The notes beneath the pieces were generated by a model. That model made no database searches and had not been told where the DNA came from. It worked only from the letters and a program-made list of their open reading frames with translations. A stretch of 8,220 nt of DNA from Kiloniellales bacterium (GTDB taxonomy: Bacteria > Pseudomonadota > Alphaproteobacteria > Kiloniellales > JAKSBE01): positions 1 through 8,220 of the forward strand of contig JASJAL010000076.1 of NCBI GenBank assembly GCA_030067055.1, in the 5' to 3' direction. Every line of letters starts with the position of its first letter. The stretch's first letter is position 1. Of this stretch, positions 1-7,515 are shown one piece after another. The position numbers and the translations under genes were made by a program.

Positions 1-134
1 CCCCGGACGATGCTTCCGGTCGCGAGCGCGGCGGTCGCCGGCGGTGGATGGGTGATGGTCGCGTGGACGCCGCTGGTCGCCTTGGGGGCGGCGCTGGTGG
101 TGAAGCGCGGCGGCGGAAAGAAGACGTCGCTCAT
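1..134 (-). CDS. 5' part of an unidentified gene following flhG, possibly FliK-like
   Basis: An open frame starts with ATG at 134-132 and runs off the left edge after 44 complete codons with no stop. The ATG overlaps the flhG stop codon as ATGA, which suggests translational coupling and makes the frame credible although only its start is visible. The peptide begins MSDVFFPPPRF and continues rich in Ala, Thr and Pro, then reaches ALATGSIVRG. There is no signal peptide or membrane segment. Upstream bases contain only a weak GGGAC-like ribosome site. From memory, some alphaproteobacterial flagellar clusters hold FliK-like or hypothetical proteins with a low-complexity N-terminus followed by a 'hydrophobic-x-G-x-hydrophobic-V-x-G' segment, and the last residues here would fit that. 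That identity is a guess; the existence of the gene is better supported than its function. Confidence 0.6.
   Translation of the reverse strand, partial: MSDVFFPPPRFTTSAAPKATSGVHATITHPPPATAALATGSIVR
131..134 (-). other. ATGA overlap of flhG stop and the next gene's start
   Basis: The flhG TGA (133-131) overlaps an ATG at 134-132 that opens the frame leaving the window. The arrangement repeats the flhF/flhG junction and is the main evidence that the edge frame is a translated gene. Confidence 0.7.
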
Positions 135-949
135 CCGGTCCCGTCCCGGTTGGACGGCGGAGTGGCGGCCAGCTGTCGGGCCAGGGTCTCGACGTCGCCG
201 GCGGCGTTGCAGTTGGGATGGCGGGTCAGGAGCGGCTCCTGGCAGCGGATCGCGTCCTTGACCTTGGGGTCGCGGCGGATCACCCCGGCCAGGGGCGGAT
301 CGGCCTTCAGGAAGGAGGTGCAAGCCTTGCGCAGGGTGGCGTAGGTTCGCTCGCCCTCGGGGCGCGAGGCGGCCATGTTGACCACGACCCTAAGGTCGGC
401 CCTGGGGTCCTGTTTCAGGACCAGCTTGATGAAGGCGTAGGCGTCGGTCAGCGCGGTCGGCTCGTCGGTGGTGACCACCAGGCTGGTGGCGCAGCGCGCC
501 GCGAGATAGCGGACCGTGGCATCAACGCCGGCGCCGAGGTCCAGGACCACCCGGTCATAGCTCGGCGCCAGGGCGAGCAGCTGCTGCGCCAGGGCGGTCA
601 GCGCGGGGGGCGAGAGGCTGGCCAGGCTGCCGGATCCGGAGCGCCCGGCGATCACCTCGAAGCCGGTGGCGGCGACGTTCTGGGCGGTGTCGCCCAGCGC
701 CAGGCCGCCGCCCAGGGCCGCGCCCAGGTCCCGCTCCGGCTGCAGGCCGAGCTGGATGTCGACGTTGGCCAGGCCCAGATCGCCGTCGAAGATCAGGGCC
801 CGCTGCCCTGCCTTGGCGAGGGCGTGGGCCAGGGTGATCGACAGCCAGGTCTTGCCGACCCCGCCCTTGCCCGAGGCGACGGCGATCAGGTTGCGGCCGA
901 CGGGGGCCTGCAAGGGGAGCACTTCGGCGGAGGTCGAGGCAGAGGTCAT
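131..949 (-). CDS. flhG: FlhG (FleN/YlxH), MinD-like ATPase controlling flagellar number
   Basis: A 272-residue MinD/ParA-family ATPase. FlhG works with FlhF to limit the number of flagella at the pole and may interact with C-ring parts during assembly. The deviant Walker A motif SGKGGVGKT lies at residues 26-34, with the signature Lys28 and catalytic Lys33. The segment FDGDLGLANVDIQLG at 54-68 is the hallmark of the FlhG branch of MinD proteins, and VVLDLGAGVD at 134-143 holds the Walker A' aspartate. The residue after the P-loop Thr is Trp35, where Asn or Thr is commoner. The N-terminal 19 residues are short and lack a recognisable DQAxxLR motif, which in characterised FlhGs activates FlhF. 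No clear C-terminal amphipathic membrane helix is visible; the tail is polar (PPSNRDGTG). Its ATG overlaps the flhF stop as ATGA and its own stop overlaps the next ATG the same way, so all three genes are probably translationally coupled. Family assignment is secure. Confidence 0.93.
   Translation of the reverse strand: MTSASTSAEVLPLQAPVGRNLIAVASGKGGVGKTWLSITLAHALAKAGQRALIFDGDLGLANVDIQLGLQPERDLGAALGGGLALGDTAQNVAATGFEVIAGRSGSGSLASLSPPALTALAQQLLALAPSYDRVVLDLGAGVDATVRYLAARCATSLVVTTDEPTALTDAYAFIKLVLKQDPRADLRVVVNMAASRPEGERTYATLRKACTSFLKADPPLAGVIRRDPKVKDAIRCQEPLLTRHPNCNAAGDVETLARQLAATPPSNRDGTG
946..949 (-). other. ATGA overlap of flhF stop and flhG start
   Basis: The flhG ATG (949-947) and the flhF TGA (948-946) share bases. 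Such overlaps commonly allow ribosome re-initiation, giving matched amounts of FlhF and FlhG, which work as an opposing pair. Confidence 0.85.
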
Positions 950-1932
950 CGGGCAGCTCTGAGCGGTTCGGTGATCTTGGGATTGTCGATGGGCACGACG
1001 CCCTCGGGCAGCAGCAGGCGGGCCAGCCAGACCGGATTGATCGGCACCAGGCCGCCGGCGATCTGGGGCGCGATGCCGGCCGCCGAGAACAGGCAGCCGC
1101 CGAGGAAGGCGCCCGCCAACACGCCGCCCAGGCGGCGCGCCGCGTCCAGCTTGGTGGCGATGATCCGGAGCTGGCCGAGTTCGGCGAAGGCCTGGGCGGC
1201 CTCGGCCGATTCCAGGGCGTCACCGCCGGCCGGCAGAACCAGGACAGGCTGGGCGCCGGAAGCCTCGAGCGCGGCTCTCAGTCCCTCCAGGTCCAGCGGC
1301 ACGAAGGCGTTGGCGCCTGGGGTGTCGATGATCACCAGGCGATCCTTGTCCACCGCCGCCACGCTGCGGGCCAGAGCGTCGGGGTCGGCGGCCTCCAGGA
1401 GGCGGGCCTTGAGCGCGCCGGCGTAGATCGAGATCTGGTCCCGGCCGCCGGCCTTGGCGACGTCCATGGTGATCAGAGTCGTCTCCCGGCCGGCCAGCTT
1501 CGCCAGGGCGCAGAGCTTGGCGGCGCTGGAGGTCTTGCCGCCGCCCGGCGGGCCGAGCAGCAGCAACGGCCGGGTCTCGGTCTCGGCGGCGAAGGGCTTG
1601 AAGCCGAACTCGGCATCCAGGGCGCCGGCCAGGCTGAGGACGGCGTCTTCGGCGCCGATTGTCGCGGCGGCGGCCAACATCCGGTCGGCGAGGCCCTGGG
1701 GCACGCGGTGGAAGGACAGCGCCGCGGCCAGGGTGTCGACCGCCGCCAAAGCCGCGGGGGCAGCCTCGTCGCCAGCCTCCGGACCATCGTCGTCCAGGGC
1801 GGCGGTGACCCGGACCTGGCCGCCGGGGCCGTCGTCGATGGTCGACAGAATCACGGCGTCGGGCCCGAAGTGGTCGCGGACCGCCTTCATGGCCTCCGAC
1901 AGACTGGCCCCTGTGAAGCTCTTCAGGCGCAT
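946..1932 (-). CDS. flhF: FlhF, SRP-type GTPase for polar flagellum placement
   Basis: A 328-residue protein of the FlhF family, the SRP/FtsY-related GTPase that marks the pole where the flagellar base is built. The start MRLKSFTG followed by GPDAVILST (residues 23-31) is the typical FlhF N-terminus and fixes the ATG. A short variable, Ala- and Asp-rich stretch (about 32-65) leads to a helical region, then the G domain from about 120. The P-loop GPPGGGKTS is at 127-135, the G3 element reads DTPGA at 203-207 (usually DTAGR) and the G4 element TKLD is at 260-263. The segment at 157-166, normally DTxRxGAxEQ, reads DVAKAGGRDQ, so two arginines usual in SRP GTPases are absent. It is shorter than many FlhFs because the region between the N-terminus and the G domain is small. 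It lies 25 bases after flhA and overlaps flhG by 4 bases. The ribosome site is weak (GGCGGGAA). The family call is firm; GTPase competence is uncertain. Confidence 0.93.
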   Translation of the reverse strand: MRLKSFTGASLSEAMKAVRDHFGPDAVILSTIDDGPGGQVRVTAALDDDGPEAGDEAAPAALAAVDTLAAALSFHRVPQGLADRMLAAAATIGAEDAVLSLAGALDAEFGFKPFAAETETRPLLLLGPPGGGKTSSAAKLCALAKLAGRETTLITMDVAKAGGRDQISIYAGALKARLLEAADPDALARSVAAVDKDRLVIIDTPGANAFVPLDLEGLRAALEASGAQPVLVLPAGGDALESAEAAQAFAELGQLRIIATKLDAARRLGGVLAGAFLGGCLFSAAGIAPQIAGGLVPINPVWLARLLLPEGVVPIDNPKITEPLRAAR

Positions 1933-1957
1933 GGCTCAGACACTTCGTTCCCGCCGG

Positions 1958-4072
1958 TCAAATCTGCCCCAGGGTCTTGATCTTCATCCGGGGGTGGATC
2001 TCGTTCTGCGACATGACCACGGTGCTGGGCCGGAAGCGCTCGACGATGGAACGCACGAAGGGCCGGATCGCCGGCCCGGTCAGCAGCACCGGGGTCTCGC
2101 CCTGCTTCGCGTAGTCCTCGAAGTCGTCGCGCACCTTGGCGATGAAGCTCTGCAGGCGGGACGGCGCCATCGCCAGCTGCCGGTCCTCGCCCTCGCCGAT
2201 CAGGGACTCCGCAAAGGCCTGTTCCCAGTCGGGCGACAGGGTGACCAGGGGGATGAAGCCGTTCTCGTTGACGTTTTCGTTGCAGAGCTGGCGGGCCAGG
2301 CGGCCGCGGACGTGCTCGGTGATCTGGGTGATCGAGCGGGTGAAGCCGCAGGCCTCCGAGATGCCCTCCAGGATCGTCGGCAGGTCGCGGATCGAGACCC
2401 GCTCGTTCAGCAGGTTCTGCAGGACTCGCTGCACGCCACCGACAGAGATCTGCGCCGGGATCAGGTCGGCGATCAGCTTCTGGTGGGCGGCGCCCTGCTC
2501 GTCGAGCAGCTTCTGGGTCTCGGTGTAGGACAGCAGCTCCGACATGTTCTCCTTGACCAGCTCGGTCAGGTGCGTGGTGATCACGGTCGCCGGATCGACC
2601 ACGGTGTAGCCGCGGAACAGGGCCTCCTCGCGGGCGCCGCCGTCGATCCACTTGGCCGGCAGGCCGAAGGTCGGCTCGCGGGTGTTCTCGCCCGGCAGGG
2701 AGATCTCGCCGCCGCGCGGGTCCATGACCAGCAGCATGTTGGGCCGCAGGTCGCCGCGCCCGGCCTCGATCTCCTTGACCCGCAGGATGTAGGCGTTGGC
2801 GGCCAGCTGCAGGTTGTCCTGGATCCGGACCGAGGGCAGGACGAAGCCCATCTCGTTGGCCAGCTGGCGGCGCAGGGCCTTGATCTGCTCGGTCAGGCGC
2901 TTATTGGACTCGCCGTTGATCAGCTGCAGCAGGCCGTAGCCGAGCTCGAGGCGGATATGGTCGATCTGCAAGGCGCTGGAGATCGGCTCCTCGGCGACCG
3001 GGACTGCCTCGGCGGCGATCCGCTCCTGCTCGGCCTCGGCCGCTTCCGCCGCCGCCTTGCGCCGGGTCACGGTCCAGGCCAGGCCGCCCGAGACCAGGGC
3101 CAGGGCGAGGAAGGGCAGGAAAGGGATGCCGGGCAGCAGGGCCAGGGCCAGCATCAGGAAGGCCGACAGGCCGAGGGCCTGCGGATAGCCGCCGAGCTGG
3201 CCGAAGAGAACCTTGTTGGCCGGACCGCTCATCGACGACTTGGAGACCAGCAGGCCGGCTGCGGTCGAGACGATCAGCGCCGGGATCTGGGTCACCAGGC
3301 CATCGCCGACGGTCAGCACGGTGTAGCTGTGCCCGGCTTCCAGGAAGCCCAGGTCCTGCTGGCCGACGCCGATGATGATGCCGCCGACGATGTTGATCAG
3401 GGTGATCAGCAGGCCGGCGATGGCGTCGCCGCGGACGAACTTGGCGGCACCGTCCATCGAGCCGTAGAAGTTGCTCTCGTCCTCCAGGGTCTTGCGCCGG
3501 GTCCGGGCCTCGTCCTCGTCGATCAGGCCCGAGGAGAGATCGGCGTCGATCGCCATCTGCTTGCCCGGCATGGCGTCCAGGCTGAAGCGCGCCGAGACCT
3601 CGGCGATGCGGCCCGAGCCCTTGGTGATGACCACGAAGTTCACGATCACCAGGATCCCGAAGACGATGATCCCGATCACGAAATTGCCGCTCATGACGAA
3701 GCTGCCGAAGGCTTCGATCACCTTGCCGGCGGCGTCGGGCCCGGTGTGGCCGTTGGCCAGGATCAGCCGGGTCGAGGCCAGGTTCAGGGCCAGCCGCAGC
3801 ATGGTCGCGATCAGCAGCACCGTGGGGAAGGAGCTGAAGTCCAGCGACCGGTTGATGAACAGCACGGTCATCAGGATCAGGACCGAGAAGGTCATGGAGA
3901 TCGCCAGGCTGATGTCCAGCAGCCAGCCGGGCATCGGCAGGATCAGCACCACCAGGATGCAGACGATGCCCAGGGCGAGCGCGATCTCGCCGCGGCGCAG
4001 GGCGCTGTTGAGCTGGCCCAGGATATCGCCCGAGGCCGGGCCGCCGCCTTGCTGCTGGCTGGCGTCGGTCAT
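1958..4072 (-). CDS. flhA: FlhA, membrane export gate of the flagellar type III secretion system
   Basis: A full-length FlhA of 704 residues, the usual family size. The N-terminal half is the membrane gate with about eight transmembrane helices (hydrophobic stretches near residues 30-47, 52-74, 84-106, 128-149, 217-237, 254-276, 300-318 and 320-336). The conserved FHIPEP-region segments are present: RLALNLASTRLIL at 93-105, ARFSLDAMPGKQMAIDADL at 161-179 in the cytoplasmic loop, and YGSMDGAAKFVRGDAIAG at 203-220. After a charged Ala/Glu-rich linker (about 338-365) comes the cytoplasmic domain, which forms the nonameric ring that receives export substrates and chaperones. The start at 4072 has a modest AGGGTG ribosome site 5 bases upstream (AGG is 8 bases away) and follows flbD by 39 bases. 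In the cell it sits inside the MS ring and uses the proton motive force with the FliH/FliI complex. No truncation or frameshift is seen. Confidence 0.98.
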   Translation of the reverse strand: MTDASQQQGGGPASGDILGQLNSALRRGEIALALGIVCILVVLILPMPGWLLDISLAISMTFSVLILMTVLFINRSLDFSSFPTVLLIATMLRLALNLASTRLILANGHTGPDAAGKVIEAFGSFVMSGNFVIGIIVFGILVIVNFVVITKGSGRIAEVSARFSLDAMPGKQMAIDADLSSGLIDEDEARTRRKTLEDESNFYGSMDGAAKFVRGDAIAGLLITLINIVGGIIIGVGQQDLGFLEAGHSYTVLTVGDGLVTQIPALIVSTAAGLLVSKSSMSGPANKVLFGQLGGYPQALGLSAFLMLALALLPGIPFLPFLALALVSGGLAWTVTRRKAAAEAAEAEQERIAAEAVPVAEEPISSALQIDHIRLELGYGLLQLINGESNKRLTEQIKALRRQLANEMGFVLPSVRIQDNLQLAANAYILRVKEIEAGRGDLRPNMLLVMDPRGGEISLPGENTREPTFGLPAKWIDGGAREEALFRGYTVVDPATVITTHLTELVKENMSELLSYTETQKLLDEQGAAHQKLIADLIPAQISVGGVQRVLQNLLNERVSIRDLPTILEGISEACGFTRSITQITEHVRGRLARQLCNENVNENGFIPLVTLSPDWEQAFAESLIGEGEDRQLAMAPSRLQSFIAKVRDDFEDYAKQGETPVLLTGPAIRPFVRSIVERFRPSTVVMSQNEIHPRMKIKTLGQI

Positions 4073-4111
4073 TCAGTCACCCTGCGATTCTGGCCACTGG
4101 CCGCGCCGCCG

Positions 4112-5500
<1,389 letters not shown>

Positions 5501-5508
5501 CTTCTCAG

Positions 5509-5514
5509 TCTCCA
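5509..5514 (-). promoter_or_regulatory. Ribosome binding site of flbD
   Basis: TGGAGA ends 8 bases before the ATG (GGAG 9 bases before it), in the 26-base gap after the stator gene. It agrees with the MRLLIVG start shared with Caulobacter FlbD. Confidence 0.75.
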
Positions 5515-5526
5515 GATATCAAAGGC

Positions 5527-6369
5527 TCAATCGAAGTCGCCGATCCGCTGGTCCGGCGGGAGCAGGGTGTTCATCAGGATCTCGAGCCGCCGCGGGTTTT
5601 CCTGCCGCGCGATCGAGACGGCGCCCAGCGCATAGAGCTGGTGGACCAGGGTCTCGATGCCGGAGTTGCGCTCCAGCTTGCCCGCCAGGGGCAGGAAGAC
5701 CATGTTGGCCAGGATCGCGCCGTAGAAGGTTGTCAGCAGCGCCACCGCCATGGCCGGCCCGATCGACGCCGGATCCTCCAGGTTGCCCAGCATCTGCACC
5801 AGGCCGATCAGGGTTCCGATCAGGCCCATCGCCGGGCAGACTTCGCCCGCGCGTCGCAGGATGCCGGCGGCGCGGGTGTGGCGGGCGGCCATGGCCTGAA
5901 CCTCGGCGTTGAGGACCTGCTCGATCTGGTCGGCGGGCGTGCCGTCGACCGCCAGGCGCAGCGCCCGGAAGAGAAAAGGGTGGTCGCGCAGGTTGCGCAG
6001 GATCCGCTGCAGCGACAGCACGCCGTGGCGCCGGGCCTGCTTGGCCAGGAGCAGCACCTGGTCGGCGGCGGCCCCGGGGTCCTGAGCGTTGTACAGCACC
6101 GCCTTGAGCATCACGCCCTGGGCCCGAACGATCTCGCCGAGCGAGAACGAGATCGTGGTCACCAGGAAGCTGCCGCCGAGCACGATCAGCAGCGCCGGCA
6201 CGTCGACGAAGGCGCCCGGTGAGCCGCCCAGTGCCATGGCGGTCACGATCATGGCGAAGGCACCCAGGACCCCGCCGAGGGTGGCGAAGTCGACGCTGGT
6301 GCCGCTCGGCAGATCGTCGAGCCGGACCATCGGCGGCGCTTTGCCGCTGGTGCTGCTGAGGTTGGCCAT
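5527..6369 (-). CDS. MotA/PomA-family flagellar stator subunit, PomA type
   Basis: A 280-residue four-helix stator protein of the MotA/TolQ/ExbB superfamily. The best match is the PomA branch: DFATLGGVLGAFA (27-39), ALGGSPGAFVDV (46-57), CPAMGLIGTLIGLV (178-191, with the conserved TM3 proline) and PAMAVALLTTFYGAILANMV (205-224) align with Vibrio PomA almost without gaps. Asp56 corresponds to PomA Asp31. In the cytoplasmic loop Arg113-Arg114 match PomA Arg88-Lys89, but PomA Glu96 is replaced by Gln121 and Glu97 by Arg122. Compared with PomA the N-terminus has 25 extra residues. The ATG at 6369 has only a distant purine-rich stretch upstream, so Met14 (6330) remains possible. The B subunit, which carries the ion-binding aspartate and anchors the stator, is not next to it and must be encoded elsewhere. 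Whether it conducts H+ or Na+ cannot be told from this subunit alone. The name motA is reasonable, but I leave the symbol open because paralogues are common. Confidence 0.92.
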   Translation of the reverse strand: MANLSSTSGKAPPMVRLDDLPSGTSVDFATLGGVLGAFAMIVTAMALGGSPGAFVDVPALLIVLGGSFLVTTISFSLGEIVRAQGVMLKAVLYNAQDPGAAADQVLLLAKQARRHGVLSLQRILRNLRDHPFLFRALRLAVDGTPADQIEQVLNAEVQAMAARHTRAAGILRRAGEVCPAMGLIGTLIGLVQMLGNLEDPASIGPAMAVALLTTFYGAILANMVFLPLAGKLERNSGIETLVHQLYALGAVSIARQENPRRLEILMNTLLPPDQRIGDFD

Positions 6370-6398
6370 GACCGCTGTTTGCCCCGTCTCCTGCGCCC

Positions 6399-6785
6399 CT
6401 AGGTGCGGTCCATCTTGATGATCTCGGTCATGGTCACGCCCAGCCGGTCCTCGACCACGACCACCTCGCCGCGGGCGACCAGCCGGTTGTTGACGTAGAT
6501 GTCGACCGCCTCGCCGACCTTGCGGTCCAGCTCGACGACCGCGCCGCGGCCCAGCTTGAGCAGCTGCGCGACCTGCATGTTGGCCTTGCCGAGCACGGCA
6601 GAGACCTGAACCGGAATGTCATAGACGGCTTCCAAGTCCTTCGAATTGGCGGGAAGCTTGGCGGCATCCGCCAAGTCGACTTCCCTGGACTCCTCGCCCT
6701 CGGCTGGCTGGCTGCCGTCGAGCTCGGCCAGATCGAGGCTGCCATCGGCGCCGTTCTCGTCTTGCTGGGTGTCGTCGTCAGCCAT
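6399..6785 (-). CDS. fliN: FliN, flagellar switch (C-ring) protein
   Basis: A 128-residue FliN of ordinary length. Residues 1-50 are acidic and probably disordered (many Asp, Glu, Gln and Gly), and residues 51-125 form the SpoA/FliMN_C domain. Recognisable segments are VYDIPVQVSAVLGK (54-67), LLKLGRGAVVELDR (75-88), VDIYVNNRLVARGEVVVV (94-111) and LGVTMTEII (115-123). FliN forms the base of the C-ring with FliM, carries directional switching and docks the FliH-FliI export complex. It overlaps the end of fliH by 8 bases, so the two are probably coupled, which suits their physical partnership. A good ribosome site (GGAGGG at 6799-6794) lies 8 bases before the ATG and fixes the start. The stop is TAG, and the stator gene follows 29 bases later. 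FliM, its usual partner, is not in the window. Confidence 0.97.
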   Translation of the reverse strand: MADDDTQQDENGADGSLDLAELDGSQPAEGEESREVDLADAAKLPANSKDLEAVYDIPVQVSAVLGKANMQVAQLLKLGRGAVVELDRKVGEAVDIYVNNRLVARGEVVVVEDRLGVTMTEIIKMDRT

Positions 6786-7497
6786 GGGAGCTGCCCTCCG
6801 TCACGGGGGTTGTGGGGTTCGCGCTTTCGGCCTCCTCCGAGGCCGCGGGCCCGGCCTGGCCGAGCAGGATCTTCGAGCGGGCGATCGCCGCATCCATCTC
6901 CGCCAGCAGGCGCGCGCTGTCGCGCTGGGCGCCGCCGTCGGCCCACTCGACCAGGGCGTTGCCGGGCGCGAGGTCCTCGTCGGCGATGACCACCACCTTG
7001 CCCTCGTAGGCCTGCTGGGCGGTGACCGCGCCGATCCTGGCGGTGACCGCCTCGATCTGATCGGCTGAGACGCGGACCACGATGCGCGGCTCTTCCCTGA
7101 CCCGGGTCAGGCAGTCGCCGATCAGGGCCTCGATCTCGGCCAGGCCCGCGCTCTGAGCCAGGACCGGGTAGAGCTTCCTCAACATCAGGCTCGTCGCCTC
7201 GGTCGCTTCCTCGGCGAGACGCCGCTCTGTCGTGTTCCAGTCCCGGAACAGCGCTTCCAGCGAGGCGCTCACTTTCTGCTCGGTCCGGACCAGCGCTTCC
7301 TCGGCCTGCAGGCGAGCGTCCTGGAGCGCGGCCTCGCGTCCGGCCTCGAGGCCCTCGGCTCTGGCGCGCTCCAGGTCCTCCTCGCCGAACTGCGGGGCCG
7401 GCGGCTCGCCGCCCGGAGGCTCCATGACCAGTTCTCCGCCGGCACCGTCGAAGGAGGTGTCGAAGAGGAAGGGCTTCTGGTTCAATCCGGCGCTCAC
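6778..7497 (-). CDS. fliH: FliH-like export regulator (Caulobacter FlbE counterpart)
   Basis: A 239-residue protein in the position and shape of FliH, the stator-like factor that holds the FliI ATPase and tethers it to FliN in the C-ring. Residues 8-17 (KPFLFDTSFD) form a short aromatic segment, perhaps the tethering peptide as in other FliH N-termini. A Pro/Gly-rich stretch follows (26-37). Residues 38-107 are Glu/Ala/Arg-rich and likely coiled coil, with one GxxxG (Gly49-Gly53), a repeat typical of FliH. The C-terminal domain (about 108-210) contains VVRVSADQIEAV (140-151) and ADEDLAPGNALVEWADG (172-188), which fit the conserved FliH/SctL end. The last 30 residues look disordered. The start is GTG at 7497, supported by AAGGAG at 7511-7506, 8 bases upstream and just after the fliG stop. 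This family diverges quickly, so the call rests on the C-terminal motifs plus position between fliG and fliN. Confidence 0.9.
   Translation of the reverse strand: MSAGLNQKPFLFDTSFDGAGGELVMEPPGGEPPAPQFGEEDLERARAEGLEAGREAALQDARLQAEEALVRTEQKVSASLEALFRDWNTTERRLAEEATEATSLMLRKLYPVLAQSAGLAEIEALIGDCLTRVREEPRIVVRVSADQIEAVTARIGAVTAQQAYEGKVVVIADEDLAPGNALVEWADGGAQRDSARLLAEMDAAIARSKILLGQAGPAASEEAESANPTTPVTEGSSHG
6794..6799 (-). promoter_or_regulatory. Ribosome binding site of fliN inside the end of fliH
   Basis: GGAGGG lies 8 bases before the fliN ATG and within the last codons of fliH. It decides the fliN start and shows that the 8-base overlap of the two genes is real. Confidence 0.75.
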
Positions 7498-7505
7498 GCT
7501 CGGCG

Positions 7506-7511
7506 CTCCTT
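7506..7511 (-). promoter_or_regulatory. Ribosome binding site of fliH
   Basis: AAGGAG stands 8 bases before the GTG at 7497-7495, inside the 18-base gap after fliG. It supports the GTG start, as there is no in-frame ATG before codon 25. Confidence 0.8.
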
Positions 7512-7515
7512 GAGG

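Noticed and set aside
218..1426. A 402-codon plus-strand frame opposite flhG and flhF
   Set aside because: Low-complexity translation with no motif, exactly opposite two well-supported genes.
4092..4102. Near-palindrome GGCCACTGGCC in the 39-base gap between flbD and flhA
   Set aside because: It is short, has no loop suitable for a hairpin and no following T run, so it is not a terminator. It does not resemble the FlbD site I know. GC-rich DNA gives such matches by chance.
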